Below, in pieces: positions 17,441-26,294 of a stretch of 64,000 nt of DNA (within the stretch, counting starts at the first letter, position 1; each line of letters starts with the position of its first letter). The position numbers were made by a program, and so were the translations under genes. The stretch is from the NCBI RefSeq assembly GCF_002101885.1, contig NZ_LQPS01000033.1:1-64000 (forward strand). Direction: 5' to 3'. The notes under the pieces were generated by a model. That model was not told where the DNA came from, ran no database searches, and saw only the letters and a list, made by a program, of their open reading frames with translations. This stretch comes from Mycolicibacter senuensis. GTDB lineage: Bacteria > Actinomycetota > Actinomycetes > Mycobacteriales > Mycobacteriaceae.

Positions 17441-18991
17441 CTAGGACGGCATCAGGTCGGTCCACGTCTTGGGACTCGATCCGGGCACCAGGTTCGTCTG
17501 CTGCTCGTAGCGCCCGTCGGGTGTCATGTATTTGCCCGTGTTCGGGTCGTAGGGCAGCACCGCGACCGATGGTCCCGGGCCGGCGTTCGCCGAGGGAGCC
17601 GCACCCGGTGCTTCCGGGGGCGGCGCCGGCACCACCGGCCGAGGGGAATCCGGCGACGTGCCAGACGGGGTGGCCCACGGCGGCAGCGGTGTGCCTCCGG
17701 TCGGGGCGAAGATCCGGTCGTTGAAATCGACCCGGTCATCGACCGGGATGCCCTGCTTGACCAGGTTCGGGTCGAACGGCATGGGGCCGGTGAGATGCTG
17801 GCGCATCGCGATGGGCACGAACCCCTTCGGGTCATCGCAGAGCTCGACCGTGGGCGCGCGCTTGCCCGGATGCTCGATACACGGGAAGTTGCGGGCGCCA
17901 CGCACCGACACCGGTGAGTCCTGCGGCAGTTTGCAGTACAGGCCGTCGGGGGTGTCGATCGTGGTGGTGTCGGCCGGCGAGCGCCAGGATGACGGCGGCA
18001 GAAACCCGACGGTGCACGGGTTGGGGTCACCGAAGGTCAGGGTGAAGTCGCCCTGCGGCAGACCGGTCGGGTTGTTCTTGGGCAGCCCGAACGACTGTTG
18101 GGCGGCAATGTATCCGGGCAGCAGCACCATCAACTGCTCCAGCGACGGGTTGTAGACCATCAACACCTGCCCGAGGGTGTTCAGGTTCGCCAGCAGAATC
18201 GGCAGGGTGGGTTTGAGGTCCTGCATCAGGCCCGATACTTCGTCGGCGAATCCGGGGCCGCGCTGCAGGATGGCGCGCAACTGCGGGTCGTTGACCGCGA
18301 CCTGTTCGGAGATCCCGGCCACGCTGCGCGCCCAGGTCCGGATCGCATCGGTGCTTTTCTCCTGGGAGTCCAACAGCGGCGCAGCGTCATCGACCAGCTT
18401 GCGTACCTTGTCCGAGACCCGGTTGGCGTCACCGCTGATGGTGGTCGCCGAATCCAGCAGTGATTGGAAGTCGTAGCCGGCCCCGTCGAAGGCCTGGAAG
18501 GTCTCGTCGAGCAGGCCACTGAGCCGGTCCTTGGGGATACTGTCGACCAGGGCACTGACCTGATCGAGCATCGGCCCGACCTGTTGGGGCACTTGCGTGT
18601 CGGACGCCGCGATCACCGAACCGTTCTGCAGGTAGGGACCACCGTCGCTGCGCGGCAGCAGGTCGACATACTGCTCACCGATCGCCGACACGCTGCGCAC
18701 CGCGGCCACCAGGTCGGCCGGGATCTTCGGCGATCGATCCAGCGACAGCGTGGCACGCACACCGTTGCCGGTCAGCGCGACGTCGGTGACCGTGCCGATC
18801 TGCACCCCGTTGTAGGTGACATTGGAGAATCGGTACAGCCCGCCGGTCTCCGGCAGGTCCAGCTTGACCGTGACCCGGCCGATCCCGAGCAGGGTCGGCA
18901 CCTGCATGTAGCCAAAGAGCATGGCTCCGACGCCGATCACCGAGGCCACCAGGAACAGGATCAGTTGGATCCGCACAAAGCGTGTCAGCAT
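17441..18991 (-). CDS. mceF: MceF-type MlaD-domain lipid transport protein
   Basis: A 516-residue Mce protein. An N-terminal membrane helix (LILFLVASVIGVGAMLFGYMQ) precedes an MlaD/Mce domain (about residues 38-120, with GLYRFSNVTYNGVQIGTV) and a long helical region thought to form the transport needle. The extended C-terminus has Cys-containing loops and a Pro-rich stretch (about residues 435-470). It starts immediately after the mceE stop and is the last of six mce genes. Mce proteins shuttle lipids or sterols across the periplasm to a YrbE/MceG ABC core, which is not encoded here. Confidence 0.9.
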   Translation of the reverse strand: MLTRFVRIQLILFLVASVIGVGAMLFGYMQVPTLLGIGRVTVKLDLPETGGLYRFSNVTYNGVQIGTVTDVALTGNGVRATLSLDRSPKIPADLVAAVRSVSAIGEQYVDLLPRSDGGPYLQNGSVIAASDTQVPQQVGPMLDQVSALVDSIPKDRLSGLLDETFQAFDGAGYDFQSLLDSATTISGDANRVSDKVRKLVDDAAPLLDSQEKSTDAIRTWARSVAGISEQVAVNDPQLRAILQRGPGFADEVSGLMQDLKPTLPILLANLNTLGQVLMVYNPSLEQLMVLLPGYIAAQQSFGLPKNNPTGLPQGDFTLTFGDPNPCTVGFLPPSSWRSPADTTTIDTPDGLYCKLPQDSPVSVRGARNFPCIEHPGKRAPTVELCDDPKGFVPIAMRQHLTGPMPFDPNLVKQGIPVDDRVDFNDRIFAPTGGTPLPPWATPSGTSPDSPRPVVPAPPPEAPGAAPSANAGPGPSVAVLPYDPNTGKYMTPDGRYEQQTNLVPGSSPKTWTDLMPS

Positions 18992-20155
18992 CTAACCACC
19001 GCCTTCCGAGCCGAGCGCGCCCGGCGGTAAGCCTTGGCTCGACGACCGCAGAATCGGCTCTTGCAGCGGGTCGTAAGAATAGTTCAGATACCACGGGTCA
19101 CCGGGCGCCGGAACGAGTTTCGCGTCTTCGTCGCCCCACTGGGTGCCGGCGAACAGCGCCCGCTTGAGCCGCGGTTTGGTGAGGTCGAAGACGGCGAACA
19201 GGTTCAGGAAGTCGCCCCGCACTGCGCGCTCGATCGCATTGGGGCCGTAGGGGAACGCGGAGGCGTAGGCCACTGCCGAGTTGAGCTCCGGGCCGATATC
19301 GGCCAGCGAACGCAACGCCGGTTCGATGTGGATGAGGTCGGAGACCAGTTGGTGCCCGGAGTCGTTGACCAGGCCGGCCGACAGGTCGCCGAACTGGCCG
19401 AGTTTGGTCATCGCGGTGACGAACTTGGGGCGCTCCTTGATCAAGACGTCGATGGCCGGCGGAATCTTGTCCAGCGCACGGTGGATGGTGTCGCGCTGTC
19501 CGGCGAAAGTCGTGGCCGTCCGGTTCATCTCACCGATGGCCTCGACGATGTTGTTCCGCTGCCGGTCCAGCGCACCGGTGAAGTTGTCCAGCCGGACGAT
19601 CAGATCGCGAATGTCGGCTTCCCGTCCCGCCATGGACGCGCTGAAGTTGTGGATGATGTCACCGATCTGGCCGAGCCCGCCCCCGTTGACGATTACCGCC
19701 AGCGACGACAAGGTCTGCTCGGTGGACGGATAGGTCGACGAGTCGCTCAACGGGATGGTGGATCCGGAGGTCAGCCGCCCCGTCGGCTGCTGTCCGATCG
19801 GCGGATTGAGCGCCAGGTGCATCGAACCGAGCAGGCTGGTCTGCCCGACCGTCGCGACGGCATTGGCCGGGACCTCGACGCCGGGGTTGACCGCGATGTC
19901 GACGTTGGCATGCCAGTTGCTGACGGTCATCTTGCCGACGCTGCCGATCACCACGTCGGAGAGCAGCACCGGCGAATTCGATTCCAATGTCCCGACATTG
20001 GCCAGCTGCACGGTGAAATGCTGCGCCCCGGAACCGCGGCCCTGAACACCGGGCAGCGCCACCGAGTTCAGCCCGCCGAAGGCGCAGCCGGTCGTGGTGA
20101 CGGCGACCAAAGCCGCGACCGCCGCGCCGCGCCGCAGGGAACGAAGACCGATCAT
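18992..20155 (-). CDS. mceE: MceE-type lipoprotein (MlaD domain)
   Basis: A 387-residue protein identified as MceE by its position and by the lipoprotein signal: a short basic start, a hydrophobic stretch and TTTGCAFGG with the lipidation Cys at about residue 24. An MlaD domain follows (VQLANVGTLESNSPVLLSDV). After it comes a helical needle segment. ATG 20155 overlaps the mceD stop as ATGA. The frame is open far upstream, but nothing there resembles a Mce protein. MceE lipoproteins cap or anchor the hetero-hexameric Mce assembly in the envelope. Confidence 0.9.
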   Translation of the reverse strand: MIGLRSLRRGAAVAALVAVTTTGCAFGGLNSVALPGVQGRGSGAQHFTVQLANVGTLESNSPVLLSDVVIGSVGKMTVSNWHANVDIAVNPGVEVPANAVATVGQTSLLGSMHLALNPPIGQQPTGRLTSGSTIPLSDSSTYPSTEQTLSSLAVIVNGGGLGQIGDIIHNFSASMAGREADIRDLIVRLDNFTGALDRQRNNIVEAIGEMNRTATTFAGQRDTIHRALDKIPPAIDVLIKERPKFVTAMTKLGQFGDLSAGLVNDSGHQLVSDLIHIEPALRSLADIGPELNSAVAYASAFPYGPNAIERAVRGDFLNLFAVFDLTKPRLKRALFAGTQWGDEDAKLVPAPGDPWYLNYSYDPLQEPILRSSSQGLPPGALGSEGGG

Positions 20156-21600
20156 GGCGTGGGCCCCCCTTCCGCGGGCAACGGACCGGGCGGCGGCCCG
20201 GGCGGCGGCGGACCGCCCGGCAGCAGCATCCCGTCGAACGTGGTCGGGCTCGGCAGCGGCACTCCAGGGTTCAGTGGCGGTGTCGCCGCGGCCGGCAGTC
20301 CGTCGGGCGCAAGGGAACCGCGCGGTTGCAACGGATCCGTCCATCCCGGCGGGGGTGGGACGTCGCCATGCAATCCGGTGTAGGCCGAGATCGACGGCTC
20401 TTGTTCCGGCAGGCTTCCCGGGTGCTCGGCGTGCGGCATCAACGCCGGATCGGTGTAGATCAACTTCTCCGGGCTGGCCGCCTTGGTCAGATACGGAGAT
20501 ATCGGCAACGGCATCCCGTTGAAATTCAGCAGCCGCATGGCCGGCCCGAGGTACCCCTCGCACAGCTTGCCGGTCTCCGTCGACGTCACGTTTCCGATCG
20601 CGCCGGTCATCGTGCAGATCGCCTGAACCGGGTTGCTGAAGTTGGCGAACGCAAACGAACCCACCGGGGTCCCGCTGGTCACGTTGTACATGTTGAGCGT
20701 GTTGGCGATCGCATTCGGGGTGATATGCAGAATATTGCGGATCGCGTTCTTCGAATCGGCCAGCGTCTGACTGACATTGGCCACGCCCCGCAGCGCCTCG
20801 GCGGTTTCGGCGCGGCTCCCCGCCACGAAATCCCGCACGGTGTCGATCGCGCCCGCGAAGTCGGTAAGAGCGGCATCCAGGTTGGATCGGCTGTCGTTGA
20901 CCACACTCGTCAACGTGGCGAGCCGCGACTCGAACACCACGATCTGCTGATCGCTGTCACGCAGCGCCGTCATGAACGTCTGTAGGCCCGAGATGATGTC
21001 GACGATGTTGCCGCTGCCCTCGGCGAAGATCCGGGCCACGCCGGAGAGTTGCGCCAACGTCTCGCGCAGCTTGGCGCCGTTGCCGTCCATCGCATTGGCC
21101 GCGCTGTCGATGAAGCGCGACGCCGACGTTCCCGAAACACCGCTGCGCGGGCCCAGTTCCGCGGCAAGCCGGTTCAACTGGGTCTTGACCTCATCCCACT
21201 CGACCGGGACCGCGGTGTGCTCGCGCGGGATCACCGCGCCATCAGCGAGGGTCGGCCCATCGCCGCGGTGGTAGGCGGGGGTCAGTTGGACGAACCGCGC
21301 CGCTACCAGGTTGGGCGCGACGATGACCGCTTTGGCCGCAGCCGGGATCGGTACCTTGTGGTCGACGCGCAGGGTGAGCTTGGCCTGCGTGCCCTGCGGT
21401 TCGATGCGGTCGATGGTGCCGACCTTCACCCCGGCGACCCGGACCTCGTCACCGGGATAGATGGCGGTTGCGGTGGAGAAGTACGCGGTGATCCGAGTCG
21501 GTTTCAGGACGGTCTGACGAACCAGGATGCCGGCGCCCGCCAGCAGCAGCAGCGCCGCCAGGGCGACAGCCGCGATCCGCAGTGGTTTACGAGTCTTCAT
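20152..21600 (-). CDS. mceD: MceD-type MlaD-domain lipid transport protein
   Basis: A 482-residue protein with an N-terminal membrane helix (IAAVALAALLLLAGAGILV), an MlaD domain (ITAYFSTATAIYPGDEVRVA) and a helical middle. The C-terminus of about 80 residues is very rich in Pro and Gly, as usual for MceD and probably disordered. It overlaps mceC and mceE by four bases each. It is one of six subunits expected to form a mixed hexamer that extends across the periplasm. Confidence 0.9.
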   Translation of the reverse strand: MKTRKPLRIAAVALAALLLLAGAGILVRQTVLKPTRITAYFSTATAIYPGDEVRVAGVKVGTIDRIEPQGTQAKLTLRVDHKVPIPAAAKAVIVAPNLVAARFVQLTPAYHRGDGPTLADGAVIPREHTAVPVEWDEVKTQLNRLAAELGPRSGVSGTSASRFIDSAANAMDGNGAKLRETLAQLSGVARIFAEGSGNIVDIISGLQTFMTALRDSDQQIVVFESRLATLTSVVNDSRSNLDAALTDFAGAIDTVRDFVAGSRAETAEALRGVANVSQTLADSKNAIRNILHITPNAIANTLNMYNVTSGTPVGSFAFANFSNPVQAICTMTGAIGNVTSTETGKLCEGYLGPAMRLLNFNGMPLPISPYLTKAASPEKLIYTDPALMPHAEHPGSLPEQEPSISAYTGLHGDVPPPPGWTDPLQPRGSLAPDGLPAAATPPLNPGVPLPSPTTFDGMLLPGGPPPPGPPPGPLPAEGGPTP

Positions 21601-22691
21601 CGGGGCGGCAGGTCTCCTGGTTGCGGAATCCCATTGATCGGGAACGGCAGTTCGGCACGCGGCCCGGCATTGTCCGGCGGCTGTCCGGCGTCGACGCCGC
21701 GCCGGAAGCCGAAGATGTAATCGAGGAACGGCTGAAGCAGCTGCGGCAGGAACAGGTTCGGCACATAGGCGCTGTAGTAGGCCCCGTTGGAAACCGTCTC
21801 ACCTTGGGTGAGTTCGTATTTCGCCAGGCCGGGCAGCGCCTTGGCCAGGTTGTCCCGGTTCTTCTCCAGGATCTTGTTCAGCTCGATGATCTTCGCCAGC
21901 GTCGGTTTGAGCTGGTCGTTGTTCTGGGCGACCAATTCGGACAGCTGCCGCGAGATCGCCGACGTGCTGGCCAGCAGGTTGACGATCGCCTGCCGGCGGG
22001 TGTTGAGCACGTCGACGAGACTGTCGGCGTCCAGGATCAGCGAGTTGATCTGCTGGCTGCGTTCGGAGAGCACACCGGTGAGCTCGGCGGCCGATTTCAG
22101 CAGGTCGGCAAGGCCCTCATTGCGGCTGTTCACCGCGCGGGACAGCCGGCTCAGGCCGTCGAACGTCGGCCCCAACTGGGGAGCGATCTGGTCGATGGTG
22201 TCCGAAAGGGTGTCCAGCGACCGGTTCAGCGACTCGGTGTCGGTGCCGCCGGTATTGGAGGTCAGTTCACCGACCACATCGACCAATGAGTACGGCGACG
22301 ATGTGCGGGTGAGCGGGATGACCTCGAGCGGGCGCAGCTTGCCGCTGCCCGCCGGCTCCACCGTCAGCACCCGCTCGCCGAGCAACGACCCGGTGCGGAT
22401 ATGCGCGGTGGTCTGCGAGCCCAGCGGGTACTTGCCGGCCAAGGTGAACGTCACCAGGGCGTCGCCGTTGTCGAGTGCGACATCGGTGACCGAGCCGACC
22501 TTGATCCCCGACAGCGTGACGTCGGCACCGGCGCTCAGGCCGCCGGCTTCGGCGAACTTGGCCTGGTAACGCACGCAGGTGGCCCACTGGATCAACTGCT
22601 CGGGCTGCAGTCCGATCGCGACGACGAAGGCTACGACCACAATGCCGATCAGGCCCATCCTGCTCAGCTGGCTGCCGCGGTATTTCAGCAT
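21597..22691 (-). CDS. mceC: MceC-type MlaD-domain lipid transport protein
   Basis: A 364-residue Mce protein with a single N-terminal membrane helix (MGLIGIVVVAFVVAIGLQ), an MlaD domain (YQAKFAEAGGLSAGADVTLSG), a long coiled helical segment and a short Pro-rich tail. ATG at 22691 lies 46 bases after the mceB stop, the largest gap inside the mce block. The stop overlaps mceD by four bases. Function follows the family: lipid or sterol transfer across the periplasm. Confidence 0.9.
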   Translation of the reverse strand: MLKYRGSQLSRMGLIGIVVVAFVVAIGLQPEQLIQWATCVRYQAKFAEAGGLSAGADVTLSGIKVGSVTDVALDNGDALVTFTLAGKYPLGSQTTAHIRTGSLLGERVLTVEPAGSGKLRPLEVIPLTRTSSPYSLVDVVGELTSNTGGTDTESLNRSLDTLSDTIDQIAPQLGPTFDGLSRLSRAVNSRNEGLADLLKSAAELTGVLSERSQQINSLILDADSLVDVLNTRRQAIVNLLASTSAISRQLSELVAQNNDQLKPTLAKIIELNKILEKNRDNLAKALPGLAKYELTQGETVSNGAYYSAYVPNLFLPQLLQPFLDYIFGFRRGVDAGQPPDNAGPRAELPFPINGIPQPGDLPPR

Positions 22692-22737
22692 CGGCGGGCC
22701 CCCCGCCGTAGGGGCGCGGCACCGGGCAGCACGGCGC

Positions 22738-23766
22738 TCAGTCGGTGTCGCTGCATCGGCCCTCCTCCGCTTTGATCCAGGGGAACACCGCCGTGCGGCC
22801 CTGGGTGTCGCTGACCCGGATCTGCACAGCGCAGAGGTAGTACTGGATGAACCCGCCGTAGGCGCCGAGGCGGATGGCCTTGCGGTAGTTCTCCGGCGCC
22901 TTCTGCAAGGACATATCCAGGCCGGCCAGGTCCGCGTTGATGGCGGTGGTCAACCGATCGACCTGAGTGATGGTGTTGGTCAACGGATCGCGCGCGTTGC
23001 CGAGCAGATCGGCCAGTGATGCGGTGCCGCGGTCCAGGGCCGTCACCGCGGTCCCGATCGGGTCGCGGTCGGCCGCCAAGCCGGCGACCAGTTTGTTGAG
23101 TCGATCGATCGCCCCGGAAAACCGCTTGTCGCCGTTGGACAGGGTGGCCAGCGTGGTGCGCAGTTGGTCGATCAGGGACTCGATCACCTGGTTGTTGTCG
23201 GCCAGCGAGCTCGAGAACGACGACGTCCGAGACATCAGGGAGTCGATGGTGCCGCCTTGGCCCTGCATGATCTGGATCAGCGAGGCGGTGAGCGAGTTGA
23301 CGTCCTGCGGATTCAGCCCGCGGATCACCGGCTTGAGGCCGTTGAGCAACAGGTCCAGATCCAGTGCCGGCGCGGTCCGCTCCAGTGGGATCTCCGAGCC
23401 CACCGGCAACAGCCGGGTGGAGCCCGGCCCGTCCGTCAGTTCCAGGTAGCGGTCGCCGACCAGATTCAAGTAGCGCACCGAGGCCTGCGTCCCGGTGGTG
23501 AGCGAAATATTGCGGTCGGCCTGGAATTTCACCAGCACCGTGCCGTCTTTGCGGAGCGATACGCCTCCCACCGTGCCGACGCGGACGCCGGCCACCCGCA
23601 CGCTGTCCCCGGATTTCAGCCGGGAGGCGTCGGAGAACACCGCCTGGTAGCCCACCGTCGGACCGGTGCGGACCTCGGCGAAGATGGCGAACAGAAATAT
23701 CGTCGCCAACACCATCACCGCGGCGTAGATGCCGAACTTGACCAGGGGTCCCAACGAGCGCGTCAT
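22738..23766 (-). CDS. mceB: MceB-type MlaD-domain lipid transport protein
   Basis: A 342-residue Mce protein: membrane helix FGIYAAVMVLATIFLFAIFA, MlaD domain (YQAVFSDASRLKSGDSVRVA), helical needle, and the usual MceB ending with a YLCAVQIRVSD segment and terminal Cys. ATG 23766 overlaps the mceA stop by four bases. Normal length and no sign of decay. Confidence 0.9.
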   Translation of the reverse strand: MTRSLGPLVKFGIYAAVMVLATIFLFAIFAEVRTGPTVGYQAVFSDASRLKSGDSVRVAGVRVGTVGGVSLRKDGTVLVKFQADRNISLTTGTQASVRYLNLVGDRYLELTDGPGSTRLLPVGSEIPLERTAPALDLDLLLNGLKPVIRGLNPQDVNSLTASLIQIMQGQGGTIDSLMSRTSSFSSSLADNNQVIESLIDQLRTTLATLSNGDKRFSGAIDRLNKLVAGLAADRDPIGTAVTALDRGTASLADLLGNARDPLTNTITQVDRLTTAINADLAGLDMSLQKAPENYRKAIRLGAYGGFIQYYLCAVQIRVSDTQGRTAVFPWIKAEEGRCSDTD

Positions 23767-25064
23767 CCCGGCATCCCCACCTGGGCGCTGTTGCGCGGCG
23801 GCCCGCCGATCGGTCCGAACAGCGCCTGCTTGAGACCGTCGGAGTTGAGCAGGATGCCCTGGTTGCCGTATTCGTACGGGTTGGCTCCGGTGTCGGCGAT
23901 CAGCGCCGGCACCCGGTATTCGGGCGGCACGTCGGGCAGGCCCAGTTCCGTGCAGTAGGAGCGGTCGGAGCGGGCCGCCACCTTCGGCAGGTGGTCGGGG
24001 TAGCGGTAGCGCTCCTTGGCCAACGTGAAGCTGGCCGTGATGATGATGCCGGGCACATGGAACGGCGTGGACTTGGCGAAGGGCACCAAGCCGCCGATCG
24101 AACAGCCGAGTTCCTCGTGATATTTGTCCAGCAGCTCAGCGGTCGGCTCCAGCACGTGCGTCAGGTCGGTCAGGGCCTGCCGGTTCTCGCCCAGCACCTC
24201 GTTGCCGGTATTGGCCAGCCCGATGGCACTGAGCAGGAAGGTGTCCAAGCTGTTGCGCTCGGCCACGATGCTCTCGCTCATGGTGCTGGTGGCGTTGAGG
24301 GCAGCGGTGAGGTCCGGTGCCGCGTCGGCGTACGACCGGAACACCGGCGGCATCGTGGCGGCCTCGTGCTCCAGCGTGCTCAGGCTGGGCTCGATCTCGG
24401 CCAGCAGCTTGTCGAAGTCGGTGAGCGCCTGCCCGATCTTCTGCCCGCGCCCGTTGAACGCCGTCGAGACCGCGCTCAGCGTTTCGTTCAGCTTCTTCGG
24501 GTCGATCTTGTCCAAGACCCTAACCAGCTGCTGGAACACCGTGTTGATCTCGACGGTGACGTGTTCGCCCGCCAGCACCTGACCGGCGTGCAGTCTGGTC
24601 GCCTCCGGATCCGGCGGCGCCACCAACTCGACGGACTTGGCCCCGAACACCGTCGTGGAAGCGATCCGGGCGGTGACGTTCGCCGGAATCAACCGCAGTT
24701 GGTCGGGTTGCATCTCCAGCCGCAGCACCGCGGTGCCGTCCGGTCGAGGATCGATGGCCCCGACCTTGCCGACCTGGACCCCGCGCAGCTTGACCTTGGC
24801 GTCGGGATACATCACCAGACCGGCCCGCTGCGACAGCACCGTGACCGGCACCGTGCGGGTGAAGCTGTCCCGGAACAGCGCGATCGGCAGCCCGACGAGG
24901 GCCGCGATCGTCAGGATCGTCAGCAGCCCGATCATCGGCCGCACATAGGTCGGCGGCTCTCGCCGCTGGCCGGTGGGCCGATGCCGCCCTGCGGCAGCCC
25001 CCCGTTGGGTCTGCTCGTCGCGTTCCCGGTCCATCGGTGGATCTGCGGTCGCCCCGAGAACCAT
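23763..25064 (-). CDS. mceA: MceA-type MlaD-domain lipid transport protein
   Basis: About 433 residues. A charged, Arg-rich cytoplasmic N-terminus of about 40 residues leads to a membrane helix (MIGLLTILTIAALVGLPIAL), the MlaD domain (VTVLSQRAGLVMYPDAKVKL) and the MceA helical domain. The start is uncertain: ATG 25064, ATG 25034 and TTG 25082 are all possible, and none has a strong ribosome site. It is the first mce gene, yet it is preceded only 63 bases upstream by a thiolase gene. In canonical operons two yrbE permease genes stand there. Confidence 0.88.
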   Translation of the reverse strand: MVLGATADPPMDRERDEQTQRGAAAGRHRPTGQRREPPTYVRPMIGLLTILTIAALVGLPIALFRDSFTRTVPVTVLSQRAGLVMYPDAKVKLRGVQVGKVGAIDPRPDGTAVLRLEMQPDQLRLIPANVTARIASTTVFGAKSVELVAPPDPEATRLHAGQVLAGEHVTVEINTVFQQLVRVLDKIDPKKLNETLSAVSTAFNGRGQKIGQALTDFDKLLAEIEPSLSTLEHEAATMPPVFRSYADAAPDLTAALNATSTMSESIVAERNSLDTFLLSAIGLANTGNEVLGENRQALTDLTHVLEPTAELLDKYHEELGCSIGGLVPFAKSTPFHVPGIIITASFTLAKERYRYPDHLPKVAARSDRSYCTELGLPDVPPEYRVPALIADTGANPYEYGNQGILLNSDGLKQALFGPIGGPPRNSAQVGMPG

Positions 25065-25085
25065 TACCGCACCGCCGCCCAATTA

Positions 25086-25101
25086 TTGACGGCTGCGTCA
25101 A
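25086..25101. promoter_or_regulatory. inverted repeat in the thiolase-mceA gap
   Basis: TTGACG-GCTG-CGTCAA lies in the short gap between thiolase and mceA. Read on the minus strand, TTGACG also resembles a -35 box. An internal promoter or operator for the mce genes is possible but not shown. Confidence 0.3.
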
Positions 25102-25127
25102 CTGGGGTCGAAAGCGCCGACCCGCCG

Positions 25128-26294
25128 CTAAACGCCACCGCCGCCCCCTTCCACGATGGTGACCGCCGCCACCGCAGTTGGCCCTCCGATGTTGTGCGCC
25201 AAGCCGATCCGGGCGCCATCGACCTGATTGACCGCGGTACCGCGCAACTGCTCGAAGAGTTCTACGCACTGTGCCACACCGGTGGCCCCCGGCGGGTGGC
25301 CTTTGGACTTCAAACCACCGCTGGGGTTGACCGGCAGCGCGCCGCCGACACTGGTCACCTCGACTTCGAGCAACTTGTGGGCCTCGAACCGTTCGGCGAA
25401 GCCGAGGTCTTCGTAGCTGATCATCTCCACACCGGTGAAATAGTCGTGCACCTCGGCGACATCGATGTCCGACGGCGTCAGCCCCGCCATGGCGAAAGCC
25501 TGCTTGGCGGCGCGCAGCGTCGCCGGAAAGGTCGTCATGTCCCGCTTGTGCTGGTGCATCACCGCGTCCAGGCCCAGGCCCACCCCGCGGATCCACACCG
25601 GCCGATCGGTGAAGCGATCCACCACATCCTCGGCGGCCAGCACCAGGGCGGCGGCGCCGTCACTCTGCGGGGCGCAGTCGTACACCCCGAACGGGGACGC
25701 CACCATGGGCGCGTCGAGGGCCTGTTGGACGGTGATCTCGAAACGCAGCCGCGCGCGGGGGTTGCTGACCCCGTGCCGGTGGTTCTTCACCGCCACCATC
25801 GCCAGGTGCTCGCGGGTAGCGGGCGACTCGTGCAGGTAGCGCCGTACGTGCAGGGCGAAACCGGCTGGCGCGACCAGCCCGAGCGGGTAGTCCCACGCCA
25901 TGTCGCGCGCGGTTTCCTCCCAGGCCCAGAGCATGTCCTTGGTGGCGGTCTCCCGCAGCTTGTCGGCACCGATGACCAGCGCCACATCGACCGCCCCGGA
26001 CGCGACGCCGAACAACGCGTTGCGGACCGCGTCATTGCCGGTGGCGCAGGAGTTCTCCACCCGGGTGACCGGTAGATCGGGCAGACCCAGGGTGTCGGCC
26101 AGGATTCCGGACGGAAAGCCGTCGGTGGTGCCGAGCGCCCCGAACCAGGCCGCCTGCACATCGGTTTTGGCCAGGCCCTTGTCCACGCTGGCGGCACACT
26201 CGGCGAAGGCCACCGGCAGCAGGTCCTTGATGCCCAGCGCGAAGTGCTCCCGGAACGGCGTCATGCCGGCGCCGACGATCGCGACCCGTTTCAT
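25128..26294 (-). CDS. SCP2-type thiolase (acetyl-CoA acetyltransferase family)
   Basis: A 388-residue thiolase-superfamily protein of the lipid-transfer/SCP2 type. The reactive Cys sits in ENSCATGNDA (Cys about 83), HDYFTGVEM carries a family His region, GHPPGATG supplies the catalytic His, and HNIGG is near the C-terminus. Unlike Ltp2-type proteins it keeps the nucleophilic Cys, so true thiolysis or condensation is plausible. It overlaps the OB-fold partner gene by four bases (ATGA). Paired with that protein it may form a thiolase-DUF35 complex for beta-oxidation of a branched or cyclic acyl-CoA. Confidence 0.85.
   Translation of the reverse strand: MKRVAIVGAGMTPFREHFALGIKDLLPVAFAECAASVDKGLAKTDVQAAWFGALGTTDGFPSGILADTLGLPDLPVTRVENSCATGNDAVRNALFGVASGAVDVALVIGADKLRETATKDMLWAWEETARDMAWDYPLGLVAPAGFALHVRRYLHESPATREHLAMVAVKNHRHGVSNPRARLRFEITVQQALDAPMVASPFGVYDCAPQSDGAAALVLAAEDVVDRFTDRPVWIRGVGLGLDAVMHQHKRDMTTFPATLRAAKQAFAMAGLTPSDIDVAEVHDYFTGVEMISYEDLGFAERFEAHKLLEVEVTSVGGALPVNPSGGLKSKGHPPGATGVAQCVELFEQLRGTAVNQVDGARIGLAHNIGGPTAVAAVTIVEGGGGGV

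Noticed and set aside
20156..20563. Longer MceE starting at 20563
   Set aside because: The lipoprotein signal begins at ATG 20155, which overlaps the mceD stop as ATGA; the upstream part is out-of-frame mceD sequence.
24520..25596. A 358-codon minus-strand frame that might replace the missing yrbE genes
   Set aside because: Its translation is Arg/Gly-rich with no membrane helices and overlaps both mceA and the thiolase, so it is not a YrbE permease.
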